Below, one piece after another: positions 10,761 through 20,442 of a stretch of DNA of 64,000 nt (position 1 is its first letter; each line of letters begins with the position of its first letter). The stretch spans positions 39,764,001 to 39,828,000 of the forward strand of contig NC_072893.1 of NCBI RefSeq assembly GCF_027943255.1, in the 5' to 3' direction. Source of the DNA: Anastrepha obliqua. Lineage: Eukaryota > Arthropoda > Insecta > Diptera > Tephritidae. The position numbers and the translations under genes were made by a program. The notes under the pieces were generated by a model. That model saw only the letters and a list, made by a program, of their open reading frames with translations. It had not been told where the DNA came from and made no database searches.

Positions 10761-11890
10761 TGTTAGCAAGGGGCATGTGACCAAAAGCAAAAATAACGGA
10801 ACTTTTTTCTGCAAATATTTTCTCGCCGTAGCATTGTAAAATTTGTCACAAAATTTATGGCCAGACTAAGTAAATTCATAGAAAGTAAAAATACCTTCTT
10901 ATATTTCATTGCAAAGCGGAATTCGGTGTCCCAACTATATGACAACCACTGTCGGCACATGAATGCACTTAGGGAGATATCTACTACACATCGATGCGTA
11001 TGCCAGTGAGACTTGTGTTATTGTGTCTTGTGGTATAAATGAATTCATCATCGACTAGCTCATCAGTGTCAGCTGCCGCACATTTAATTACTTCTCATTG
11101 TTTTCGCGTAAAGTGGAGAAACAAAACTAGAGTAGAAAAAAAAATGATATGATAATGCGCTTTAGCACGGATATATTATCCGTAGTTGTGGGTGCTCTGT
11201 GAGACTTTGGCATAGATATTATAAGAGTATGTAATTCAAGGCAAGAGCGTAAACTACTTCTCAGTAAGCCGATAACGATACAGACTTGAGTGTGGGCTTG
11301 AATTACATCTTTGCGGGGTTCGTATGTATTAGAGCTTGAAATTGGAAAATAGAGGTTTGCAACGGAAGGATTGCAAGGGGTTGGTTTCTGGTTTACATAT
11401 CGCCATTTAATAGAACGTGATACTGCTATCCGTTTCAGGCATTTATTTCTTATACAACTACTAATAGCATAGGAGCTAAGGCGCGCGCTGCTTCCCTATA
11501 GCAAAACCAAAGCAATTTAGATTGTTTATTGCACCGAATTTAGAATTTTTGTTGCATCGAATTTAGAATGTCTGTTGCATCGCATGTTCGTCTGACTTTG
11601 TGAATTATTTTCACTCCTCCCATAAGTAAATGTGTTTGCATTATTTATACTTCCGCCGAGATTTTTGATTATTTATTTATTTATTTCAATATTTATTCAT
11701 TAACATCTAACAAAATTCAGAGCAGACATTTAAGAGATTATTTGAAAACTACAATACAAATATTTTAGAATATTTAAGATTAAAAACTGACCTACAATTA
11801 AATTATCATCACAAGAAATCATTAAGTTGCTAAATTATATACGAGCTGTAATTGAATTTCAACGAAATTAATAATTATAAAACCAAAATA
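10761..11890. other. no gene seen
   Basis: AT-rich DNA. A (TTTA)-type patch lies at about 11,665-11,700. The maT-like element probably has its 5' terminal repeat somewhere above 10,761, but I could not pair it with a 3' end. Confidence 0.4.
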
Positions 11891-11894
11891 ACAA

Positions 11895-12535
11895 CTATTG
11901 TGAAATTGTTCAAAAAGTGAAGAAGCACTTGAAAGAAATCCCCGACGAAGTGCCAATCAAATACCGAAAGAACGGAAAATATCTGACCATAGCATCCAGC
12001 GCATACTGAAAAATAATCTCAAAGTCAAGCCTTAGAAGATGCCAGAGACGCATGATCTCACACCAAAGCAGCAACAAGTCAGACTTGAGAGAGCGAAGAA
12101 GTTGCTTCGCTTGGCCGAAAGCAGTGAATATCCGAACATTGTATATTCTGAGGAGAAAATTCTTGAAATTGAGCAATTCGTAAACTCCCAAAACGTTAGG
12201 GTTTATCTGACCGTCCGTTTATAGGAAAACTTGAGTCATGGACTGGCCACCAGGAGGCAGCACCCGCCACAGGTAATGGTTTGGGCCTCTGCAACCGCAG
12301 ATGGGCGCTCTCCAATCATTTTCATCGCGTCTGGCGTCAAGGTAAATGCGGGAAAGTATTCGGGAGGTTGCTTTGAAGCCGTGGGCAGACAAATATTTTA
12401 GTGGCAGACAATGGACGTTTCAACAGGGCTCGTGTTCACAATATGAGCCCTGTGAGACGGTGCGTTATCATGGTGCGAGATCCATGAGTTTCCTTTCCAC
12501 AACTTGGGCCGTTTCCCACGCACATTCTTAACCAA
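11895..12535 (+). pseudogene. Tc1/mariner transposase relic (maT-like)
   Basis: Plus-strand blocks in several frames: DHSIQRILKNNLKVKP (HTH), LTPKQQQVRLERAKKLLRLA, NIVYSEEKI (normally .SDEKIF; first Asp now Glu), FVNSQNVRVYL, RRQHPPQVMVWASATADGRSP and KPWADKYFSGRQWTFQQGS (normally FQQDS; second Asp now Gly). The frame then shifts and the third Asp region is lost. Same broad family as the 10-kb relic but clearly a different copy. Confidence 0.8.
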
Positions 12536-12559
12536 TTAATATTGCTTATTTACTGTAGA

Positions 12560-13235
12560 ACCATTTGGAACGAATTCCGAGATTTCGAATGCACAACACC
12601 ATGCTAATCAAAGAAAACGAGTAGCATGACTTTCACTTTTGAGCGACTTTGACGTGGTTGTTTGGGTTTCGGCTCATGTGTATAGCGCCATTCAGCCGCC
12701 TGATTGCATGTTAACTGGTTTGCATGTCAAAATCATATACCCGCGTCTCATCATCTCTTAAGATGCGCTGGATAAACGTTGGGTCCGAGTTCACTTGCTC
12801 AAGCATGTCTTCAGCCACCTTCTTCCGATGAATATTTTGAAAGAAAACGCGTTGTGGAGCCACGCGTCTCGTGCCTAATTGATGGGGTAAAATGTTGCGA
12901 GCTGATTCGTGAGATACGCTCAAGTCACGAGCTATCTCCCTCAAACTTAAATGATGGTTTTCCACCGCCGTTCCCTTGACTTTGTGGACGTTTTCATCCA
13001 TTGAAGACGTTGATGGGCGACCAGTGCAAATCTTCCAAGAATTCTCGCAAAAGCCTTATACCACTCATAGACCCGTGTTTTTAATAAAGCACACTCGCCA
13101 TGGGCTTTCTGCAACATTTTCAATGATTCGGCACATGAAATCCCAGATCACGTTTAAATTCTGCGACACTATAGAGGACAGTTGTACCAACATTCCATCA
13201 AAAAAAAAAAATTTAGACATATGTATATGTAAGGC
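12560..13235 (-). pseudogene. mariner transposase relic
   Basis: Minus strand, in order: ESLKMLQKAHGECALLKTRVYEWYKAFAR (frameshifted N-terminal HTH), then an open frame with VENHHLSLREIARDLSVSHESA, RKKVAEDMLEQVNSDPTFI, RDDETRVYDFDMQTS (first catalytic Asp) and a stop-interrupted match to the next block (HMSRNPNNHVKVAQK). The catalytic half after about 12,560 is missing. The sequence LREIARDLSVSHESVR is characteristic of a mariner lineage common in insects. Confidence 0.85.
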
Positions 13236-13255
13236 GTGCTTTTTAAATGAACAAT

Positions 13256-13790
13256 TCCCGATATCTTTTTGACAAAATGTATTCTGGCGAATGGCCGCCA
13301 AATGTTCTTCCTGAATATCTTCATCAAACACGTAGTTATATGCAAAGGAATCGGCAAATAAATTTACTGCATTACTGACAGAGGAAGCAGTAACCCCCTT
13401 ATAGAAAACAGTATTAGGAATACAAGAAGCTTTCTAACCGACTTAATACATCGCTTAAAATTCTTCGGATTACTTTTTATGTTAAGCTCAAATTTGTGAA
13501 TGTATTCTTTATACAAAACCTTATTTAAATTACGAAACTTATTCCTGTGGAAGATAAAAAAAACGTAAAAGAGCTTTTCTTTAGCTAACTTGAACTTCTG
13601 AAAGAACTTATTTCTTAAATTTTTATGTTCTTTGAGTTCGTTCGCGCGCCAAGGAATCTTATAATTTACACGCTCAAAAATTGGTTGAAGTTTACAACAC
13701 AGATCTAGCGTACTATAGGTACATTCTTGCAACTGACACATTGTCAATTTACACATCCCTGCCCATCTACTCTCTTGTTCAGTATCCGTC
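13256..13790 (-). mobile_element. LINE fragment: endonuclease-RT linker
   Basis: Minus strand encodes VNYKIPWRANELKEHKNLRNKFFQKFKLAKEKL, FHRNKFRNLNKVLYKEYI, KSNPKNF, and after a frameshift VFYKGVTASSVSNAVNLFAD and AYNYVFDEDI. PW...EL...KN.RNK..KK and NPK.FW..V are the usual linker blocks between endonuclease and RT in Jockey/CR1-type LINEs. Both ends are missing; a mariner relic abuts at 13,235. Confidence 0.7.
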
Positions 13791-13924
13791 TCTCTTAAAG
13801 CCAAAATCCAAGCAGGTGGATATTTCTTTCACCTCAATACATTTTATTGAACTACAGAGAAGTTCTGACGATTTATATTGGAATTTTAAGCTCGTGTGAA
13901 AAGCAAAAAAATCTAAAATTTTTT

Positions 13925-14006
13925 TTTTAATATTCTCTTATTTTATTACACGCTACATAAATCTTAACTTTAATTCAAACATAAAACTTCAAAGAAAATT
14001 ACCACA
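13925..14006 (-). terminator. 3' UTR and poly(A) signal of the secreted-protein gene
   Basis: After the stop at 14,007 the minus strand runs through an AT-rich 3' UTR to AATAAA at 13,947-13,942, about 60 bases downstream of the stop codon, followed by a T/A-rich stretch. This is the expected place for cleavage and polyadenylation. Confidence 0.5.
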
Positions 14007-14440
14007 TCAATTCTTTCTTCCGAATTTCGCTTTACCTCGGTTGCCATTTTTTGATTTGGCTCCTTTGCCTTTATTTTTACTTGGTAAATTTATTCCATTG
14101 AGGACGAATTTTTTTGTTGTTCGGTTAGGCCTCTTTAACTGCTTACCCGCCGGTGTCTTTCCATTACCATTTTTCTTCTGGCCTTTTGCTACATTTTTAT
14201 TACCACGTTTGCTCTTGGCTGTAACAGTTTCGTTTTGAGTTTCATCACTATTTTCGAGATCTGAGTCTTCACTCTTACTGTTGTCGTAAGATAGGAGTTG
14301 AGCTTCGATATCTTCTGGATTTTCATCCATCACTTTTGTTTCGTCATTTAAAGCGGCTTGGTCAATCGCTCGTATTTCGTTAGCAAGATTATTGACACTT
14401 CGTTTTCGATCAACACGATTATTGAATTTACTTTGAGTGT
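14007..14440 (-). CDS. terminal coding exon of putative secreted, highly charged protein
   Basis: A polypyrimidine tract and AG (cttttaaccctttcag) end at 14,441. The exon then reads in one open frame for 143 codons to a TAA at 14,009-14,007. The protein begins TQSKFNNRVDRKRSVNNL, has an acidic middle (ENPEDIEAQ, SKSEDSDLENSDE) with an N-glycosylation sequon NET, and ends in a long Lys/Gly/Asn-rich basic tail (KSKRGNKN, NGNGKTP, GKAKFGRKN). KR sites could be processed. The exon needs one base from the upstream exon, matching the phase of exon 1. I do not recognise the family. The isolated ORF starting at an internal Met (14,333) is only part of it. Confidence 0.6.
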
Positions 14441-14944
14441 CTGAAAGGGTTAAAAGAAAAAATTTTTGTAAGATAAAAAAATGTTTTATATTATAAAATA
14501 TTACAATAATTATGTTTTCACCAACAAATTAAATATTAATAATTTATGGTACGTTGCTTTCTAATTAAAGATTGTTTTTTTTTTCACTTTTTTCCTGCAT
14601 GGTATGTCTTAAAACGACAAGACGAGTTCCCTTATTTAAATAGTCGACCTTTGTTTCGGATGAACTAACCCCGGATTCAATCCGCATTCGTTATAATAGG
14701 GAGACGATTCAAACAGAAATCGTTAAATAGTCGTATCCAGCCAACTTGAGAAAGCTGTGTCCGTCACAAAGATTAGACTAACTGTGATAATTCTTACACA
14801 AAAATGTACGAGAAAATAATTTTTAGCTCATAATAAAGTAGCGGACTAAAACATGGTCGTGCTTTTATAAAAAATTCAATCAGGTATCATGACAGATGTT
14901 CAAGGTGGTAGTCTATATCATAATTGCGTTTTTATGGTGGAAAG

Positions 14945-15300
14945 ACCTCAACGTCATTCAATTTCCTACGTTTACCGGTCATTGGACGATTGGCATACAC
15001 GTGGAAAATCCAGGTTTACCATTTCACCCCATTGCAGAAGCTGTGGGGACCTTTCATAGAAAGAGACTGCTGAGCACTTTCTCTGTAAACGTCCGGGTTT
15101 TGCAGGTAGCCAATTAAGGGTACTGGGTGCTCCTTTCTTCGACAACTTAGGGCAGTGCACCAATCCAAGCCCTATCAACCTTCTCCATTACATCAACATC
15201 TCTGGCTGGTTGTAGATATCTGCCTGGTTTAGACCTCAAAATGTTATCAAACGGCGCTTTAGTGCTACTTGGAGAGTGCCAGAGTGGTACTTCAAACATT
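14945..15300 (+). mobile_element. LINE 3' end inside the gene's intron
   Basis: Plus strand, across frameshifts: FTGHWTIGIHVENPGLPFHP, CRSCGDLS, KETAEHFLCKRPGFAGSQLR, LGAPFFDNLGQCTNPSP, LLHYINISGWL then tag. This is the Cys-rich end of a LINE ORF2 after RNase H, followed by about 65 bases of 3' UTR. It lies antisense within the intron between exons at 15.97 and 14.44 kb, so it is an intronic insertion. Confidence 0.75.
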
Positions 15301-15890
15301 TCACCTACCTACCCATGGTGGAAAGGCATTTAAGACAAACTTCATTTCTGCAATGATGCGCAATGGGAAATACGCGGAATGTTTTCTAGAGTGCGGCTAG
15401 CAGACCAGGGATTTTTAAAGGATTGGATGTAGTGGATATCGGCGCTATCTAACTCTTTAACAAAAGCTTGAATACTGAGCTTTTAAAGATTCACACAACT
15501 CTCGTAGAGTCTAAGTGTGCGGAGGGCCTTCATATCGAGTGTCGGCAATCTTTGGATTTTGAATTTTTCAAGCCTATTTCTGGGTTCGGCTTCTAGGAGA
15601 CTATTATTGCTATCTCTTCAGCTAGTTTCCTTGCTCTGGTTTTGTTATCCTTTTGGTCGCAGTTTTGTAAAAGTGGCGTCGCAACTTTCAAACCACTGTA
15701 GAGCGTACGTCAAGAACTTGGCTTATTGGGACAGCGTCATATTTATCTCAATATTTATTGTTATTAAGTGACTGATGACCTAATCCATGAAAGCCCCTCT
15801 TTATGTTACTAAACGGCACAAACTGAATCTTTCAATTAAACTTGGCTAACTACCAGATGGATGGATCTATAATAGACTTCCTGTTGTGAC
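15300..15890. other. intronic DNA, no feature recognised
   Basis: No domain readable on either strand. The plus-strand ORF at 15.52-15.77 kb has no family features. Confidence 0.4.
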
Positions 15891-15894
15891 AAGT

Positions 15895-15968
15895 GCCTTC
15901 GAATAATATATAATAAAATATAATTTCTTTAGCTTCTTCTGTTTGCTCAAGTGCTGACTTAGTTGTGA
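15895..15968 (-). CDS. possible short middle exon
   Basis: A CTAAC-type branch site and ttctataacag acceptor precede 15,968. Joined to exon 1 across a 47-nt intron, the frame continues VTTKSALEQTEEAKE, in keeping with the acidic exon-1 protein, whereas reading through the intron soon hits a stop. The 3' end of this exon is unresolved: no good GT donor in the right phase is visible before the A/T-rich stretch (a GC donor at gaag|gcac is possible). Exon 1 might instead join the 14,440 exon directly. Confidence 0.35.
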
Positions 15969-16015
15969 CTGTTATAGAATCAACATTGTTAGCGGTATAT
16001 GATTTTTCTTCTCAC

Positions 16016-16217
16016 CCGCATCAGAATCGCCTACCACCGAGGACTTATTCTCAATCTGCTCTTTCAAAGATTCAATTTGTGAATCTTCTCCGTCATCAAA
16101 TACAGAGTTGCGGTTATTGGAGTCTTCAGTCCCTGTTGGAGCAGCGTTAACTCTGCTATTGATTAAATTTGCCAAAACTAATGTCGCGATTAGTGAAATT
16201 AATATTTTCGGTGCCAT
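16016..16217 (-). CDS. first coding exon with signal peptide (putative secreted protein)
   Basis: The ATG at 16,217 starts MAPKILISLIATLVLANLI-NSRVNA, a classic signal peptide (short basic n-region, hydrophobic core, small residue at the likely cleavage site before APTG). An acidic, Asn/Ser/Glu-rich segment follows (EDSNNRNS, DDGEDSQIESLKEQIENKSS, with an NKS sequon), to SDA. A strong donor CGG|GTGAGA lies at 16,016/16,015 and leaves one base of a codon. The 14,440 exon begins with the two bases needed, giving Asp. Without splicing the frame ends at 15,972 (81 codons). Function unknown. Confidence 0.62.
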
Positions 16218-16254
16218 TTGCGCGAAACTTTCACATTCACACTATAAATTTCAA

Positions 16255-16294
16255 ATATTACTGCAGTCCGGGTATAAAAGCTGGGCTTATAAAT
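16255..16294 (-). promoter_or_regulatory. TATA/Inr core promoter of the secreted-protein gene
   Basis: On the minus strand atttataagc at about 16,294-16,285 lies about 29 bp upstream of ctgcagtaa, whose A at 16,262 fits an initiator. This would give a 44-nt 5' UTR before the ATG at 16,217. A second TATAAAAG at 16,272-16,279 reads on the plus strand (CTTTTATA on the minus). It is either an alternative TATA or part of a divergent arrangement. Confidence 0.5.
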
Positions 16295-16340
16295 ATGTAT
16301 TTATCTTCCATTCCAAAGTATTTACACACTATCCCACCAT

Positions 16341-16598
16341 TCAAGGTCTGGCATTTTTTTCAATTCCTAATATCAATGCTATACCTTTGTGTTTGCATGA
16401 GACTAATATTTGTTTACATTTTTCTTGAGCAGCTGTACACTCCATTCGTGTTGTGGCTACATATTTCACTTGTTCCGCTTTAATCTTTTTAGGTCTTGAA
16501 CTGCATGGTGACATTTTTATTTGACATTGAAAAATATTTTTTATATGATTAGTATTTGAGCTTATATAACATACGAGTAAATAGTAGAATAAATACAA
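16341..16598 (-). other. small unassigned ORF upstream of the gene
   Basis: An open minus-strand frame whose likely start (16,510) gives MSPCSSRPKKIKAEQVKYVA, then MECTAAQEKCKQILVSCKHK. A donor-like AAAG|GTATAG follows HK. The Cys spacing and balanced composition look less random than its AT-rich surroundings, so an exon of another gene is possible. No domain is recognised. Confidence 0.2.
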
Positions 16599-16694
16599 AG
16601 AAATAGTAAGACATAAATTGGGATATTTATTATTATTTTCATGGCTGGAGAGCGTAAGTCTGTGAAGTCAAGTTAAGTTAATTTGAGTTATGCT

Positions 16695-17062
16695 AAGTTA
16701 AGTTAAGTTAAGTTAAGTTAAGTTAAGTTAAGTTAAGTTAAGTTAAGTTAAGTTAAGTTAAGTTAAGTTAAGTTAAGTTAAGTTAAGTTAAGTTAAGTTA
16801 AGTTAAGTTAAATTAAGTTAAGTTAAGTTAAGTTAAGTTAAGTTAAGTTAAGTTAAGTTAAGTTAAGTTAAGTTAAGTTAAGTTAAGTTAAGTTAAGTTA
16901 AGTTAAGTTAAGTTAAGTTAAGTTAAGTTAAGTTAAGTTAAGTTAAGTTAAGTTAAGTTAAGTTAAGTTAAGTTAAGTTAAGTTAAGTTAAGTTAAGTTA
17001 AGTTAAGTTAAGTTAAGTTAAGTTAAGTTAAGTTAAGTTAAGTTAAGTTAAGTTAAGTTAAG
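16695..17062 (+). repeat. (AGTTA)n pentanucleotide array
   Basis: About 73 tandem copies of agtta, almost perfect, with one variant unit (aatta) near 16,811 and degenerate units at the left edge. It abuts the 3' end of a minus-strand LINE at 17,062. The same unit, reverse-complemented, forms the array at 28.55 kb. Confidence 0.97.
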
Positions 17063-17565
17063 CTGAATTGAATTCAGCTTTTTGTTTTTTGAGGTGTAAA
17101 AGCAATCGAAAGCCTTATGTAGTAAGTGTGGGACTTTAACGCTACTAAAAGCTCCTCAAGTCCGACGGTTCATCCTTCAGAGATACCGTTTTGGTAATTA
17201 CGCCTGGAGGCCATTGTGCGCAATAAGCTCAATCGTCAATTATATTCGTCTGCTGTTCGTCTTGCTGCATTTTATCAATGCGATAGTTGTTATTGCTGCC
17301 GCGTTTGTCTCGCATTGTTCCTTCGCCTCCAATCAACGTTGCGAAGTTCTACGATAATTTGTGTTGCAAAAGCTTGTACCACCCTCCACTTTTTATTTGT
17401 ACACTTGTGGAACTAGGTCAGAAACACACTATGTAGTTTTTTGTGAGCTCATCGCGATCCTTAGCGAACCTGCACATGTTCGACCGTCTCCTCGTCGTCC
17501 AAGCATTCTGGACAATACGGACCACCAGAGTCCACTTAATAGCTGAGTTAGCAAGAAATATCCGT
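17063..17565 (-). mobile_element. LINE ORF2 C-terminus and 3' UTR
   Basis: Minus strand: GPYCPECLDDEETVEHV (Cys-rich end after RT), then across frames WRVVQAFATQIIVELRNVDWRRRNNARQ, then a 3' UTR holding ggagcttttagtagcgttaa and agtcccacacttac. This ending (charged helix, stop, 'AAAGTCCCACA' UTR) is typical of R1/LOA-like elements. The (AGTTA)n array begins where the 3' UTR ends, as if the array grew from the LINE's terminal simple repeat. Confidence 0.65.
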
Positions 17566-17639
17566 GATTTCGACAGATCCACTCGTTATAACAATTTTTC
17601 ATTGACATTCAGCTATCGAGGTGTCGCTCCCGTGTTTCC

Positions 17640-17897
17640 CACGCATGCTCAGCGCTGAAGCTTAGAGAGCGACTGTGAGGATATAGAAGACGGTTTAGAT
17701 GGCTCGGTCTCGCTTTCCTGGACAACATTGCCGAAGTTGCGAAAATCAAGCTAACTAATATAGCCAGGTTTTTAAAGGCCACAAAATGGAGCATGTAGAG
17801 TAAGGATAGGATAGTTCCGATGGTATCACATTGAGTCTCTAGCTGACCTAGGTGCGTTGAAAGACAGCCACTTCACCTAAACCTAACCTACACACAA
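17640..17897 (+). mobile_element. LINE 3' terminus ending in CCTAACC-type tail
   Basis: Plus strand reads LDNIAEVAKIKLTNIARFLKATKW before a stop, then a short 3' UTR (gatggtatcacattg, ctgacctaggtgc) and the end cacctaaacctaacctac. The 'NI.RF.KATKW' ending and TAACC tail fit a LINE with RNase H. It is 5'-truncated. Confidence 0.65.
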
Positions 17898-17949
17898 ATG
17901 TAACTATAACACCCTTGTAAACAAGTACGCGGGTGTAGAAGTAAGTCCG

Positions 17950-18715
17950 CATCAGACGTAAGGGCTTCTTTAAAGCTTATCTTAGTTTAGTAAAGCACCG
18001 ATGCAAGCTCTAACATCGGTATCACGAACGGCAGCCCTGAGAGTTGCGTATGCCTACCGCATAGTATCATAGCCAGCTGTTGAAGTAAGAAGCGATATAA
18101 TACCGATAGAAGTCTATTATTTTCTATTTGAAAGAAAAAATCTGTAGGCTATAAAGAAAGAGAGAATGATTAGTTAGCAAACCTGCAGCGCGCGAAATAA
18201 GGAATGAAACGCTAAGGATATGGCAAGACCACTAGATTAACGAAACACACAGCAGATGGACGGCTATGTTTGTAAAAGACGTCGCCATATGGAACTGCAA
18301 GAACTTCGGTGAAATCGATTTTTATACAGCCCAAATGCGTTTGGGACACGAAGATGACGCTGAACTCACAATCTTCCATTGCATACGTTGGGAACAAGAA
18401 CGTCGAACTCTGGATAATAAAGTCGGCTACATAACCATTGAAAATGTAATCGACAAGATACCAAGTAGCAAGGAAACGTGGGAGATCATCAGTTTCACGG
18501 AAAGATTTCTCCAGATAAGGAAGCGAGACCTGTTCGCAGGCGTATAGGTAAAGACCTCTGTAATGAAAAAGATGGAATGCCACTCTGAAGTTGTGCGAAA
18601 GCGGTTTGAGATTGGGCGAGGGTTCCCAACGAGAGAGAGTGTTTTTAGTCTCCGGACACATCATTGCTGCGACGGCAACTTTGATGATGCATTAGGCATT
18701 TTCAACCCCCTCATC
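17950..18715 (+). mobile_element. R1-clade LINE, C-terminal part of ORF2
   Basis: Plus strand: SRTAALRVAYAYRIVS, PAVEVRSDIIPIE, FERKN, then an open frame VKDVAIWNCKNFGEIDFYTAQMRLGHEDDAE, LTIFHCIRWEQERRTLDNKVG, ITIENVIDKIPSSKETWEII and FLQIRKRDLFAGV followed by tag. The ALRVA.AYRTVS / IPID.LA.ER and FHC.RW..ER blocks are the signature of the R1 clade. The segment YLHRFG...C..C between GH and EDDAE is deleted. Confidence 0.8.
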
Positions 18716-20130
18716 CGAAAAAAAAGATCTTAGTTTCACTAGACCACAATCAGTTATAATATTCATAAAACCTCTACTTCCTCCCGTTTACTTTGTCGCC
18801 CTTTTTTATTAAAATATACCTGCGTAACATAAACCAACGCTCTAATTTCCTTTCCTTCTTCAACTGCTTTTATACTTCTGCTATTTTATTTCACTTTAAG
18901 CAAGATTTTTTTTATTTAACACATCTTATAGTACTTAAGCGGCGCTCACTAAGCAACTTAAACACTCACTTACACTTGGTAAGTACACTTTTAGTAAGGA
19001 TTTATATGCAACACAATTCGTGCTTTCTTTCGTGCATTGCCACCCCCACAAGAGAGACGAACGTCATGGCCAGTGGCCACAATCGGGAACAAACAAAATG
19101 CCAATGCTGAGCTACCTATTTGCGCATACCTACAACGTCATATGGCAGCTTAGAGCGCTCCAACTCGCGCAGTCGAATGAAGTCTCTTTCACTTTAGACT
19201 CAACGTCGCTAATGCCAATATATGGCAATAGTTTCAGTGTCAGTTTTAGTTTCAACGGTTTTTATCCCTTTTTTATGTCGTTGCTTTCACTGCCATTGCG
19301 ATTCGCAAATTTTTTAGTTGGCTTACATGCAGAAAATGGAGAATGGGCACTCTGCGCTGACTGTTACGCGTAAAAGGATATAAGCGGATTTAAGTATTTT
19401 TTCGCTGGCTAGTGATCGCATTTTGTTTGTACTTAGATTTATCAGGGTATGTAACTATGTTGTGTTTTTGTTTTGTGCTATCCACTTTTCGCTTTGTATA
19501 CTTGTTTTATTTTTTTCAGACACTGTGTGCTATGTAACAGTGTGTAGGTTTTTTCTGAGCCCGCATGTTTGTCCATGGTTAGCTATGTTATGCTTTCCAT
19601 GCTATGTTATGTTGGTTAGCACATTACTGTGAGTCTAAAAAATTTCATTGTTTGTTATAATTCTCATACGAATTTCTATTTGTGTAGGTGTATTTGTATT
19701 TTAGTTTTTTATTGTTGTGTCGTTGTGCACCATGCTGGATAGTTCACTGGTATCGCCTCAAGTGAATTTAGAACCAAGACTAGTTTGTGTTATTTCGCCT
19801 TTTTATTTACGGAATAGTTGAATTAAAAAATTTCAATTAAAGTTATGTTGAAAGATGTTTACATTGGGTCATAGTAGCCTCTTATTCCAATATTAGTTCT
19901 TATAACAAAGCACCACTTAAATCTAAATAATTTTATGATTTCACAACTAGAAGCTAACTTTTAAGATTTCATATATTAACTTTGCGATGAAATATTGCGG
20001 TTTGTATATTAAATAAGAAAATACTTTCTTTAATCCGGAACGTGCATTCACTTTGTTGGCTTCGGCCTTGAGCCTAGAACGCACTTTATCAAGTTTACGC
20101 TAGGCTTGTATTCTATTTAAAGTACAGTTT
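18716..20130. other. no gene seen
   Basis: AT-rich, single-copy-looking DNA. The small ORFs lack recognisable domains. Repeated short words such as tgttatg at about 19.6 kb are simple sequence. Confidence 0.4.
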
Positions 20131-20133
20131 TTA

Positions 20134-20344
20134 CAGGGCCGTCGAGATAAATCCGGAATGTGGGCGCTTCAGATCCCGGCTGGAGCAGGCAATTGCACGA
20201 GATGGAAGTTACATTGAATAATTTTCAACTATGATATGTGTACTCACATTATACAAAGTTAAGTGCAATTAAAATTATTTTTGAGTAAATATCCAATAGT
20301 TTTGTTTTTAAGTTCAACATTCCGGATTTACCTCGGTGGCCCTG
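20134..20344. mobile_element. MITE, 211 bp, TA target duplication
   Basis: The ends are inverted repeats: left cagggccgtcgagataaatc-cggaatg (20,134-20,160), right complement cagggccaccgaggtaaatc-cggaatg (from 20,344), with 4 mismatches in 27. It is flanked by TA on both sides (20,132-20,133 and 20,345-20,346). It has no coding sequence. Short length, long TIRs and a TA duplication point to a non-autonomous Tc1/mariner-type element. Confidence 0.88.
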
Positions 20345-20442
20345 TACATTGGCCACTGGACATTTTTTGATGAGTTTCAGTTTTATACATATTTTAGATA
20401 TTATTTTCCAGTACAATGGTTGATTACAGATCACAGGTTTGT

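Noticed and set aside
16695..17062. Telomere-like repeat
   Set aside because: Read as TTAAG it differs by one base from the arthropod TTAGG motif. However, Diptera lack TTAGG telomeres, and the array is internal and paired with an inverted copy beside LINE ends.
18212..18664. 150-codon minus-strand ORF
   Set aside because: Antisense of the R1 LINE coding region on the plus strand.
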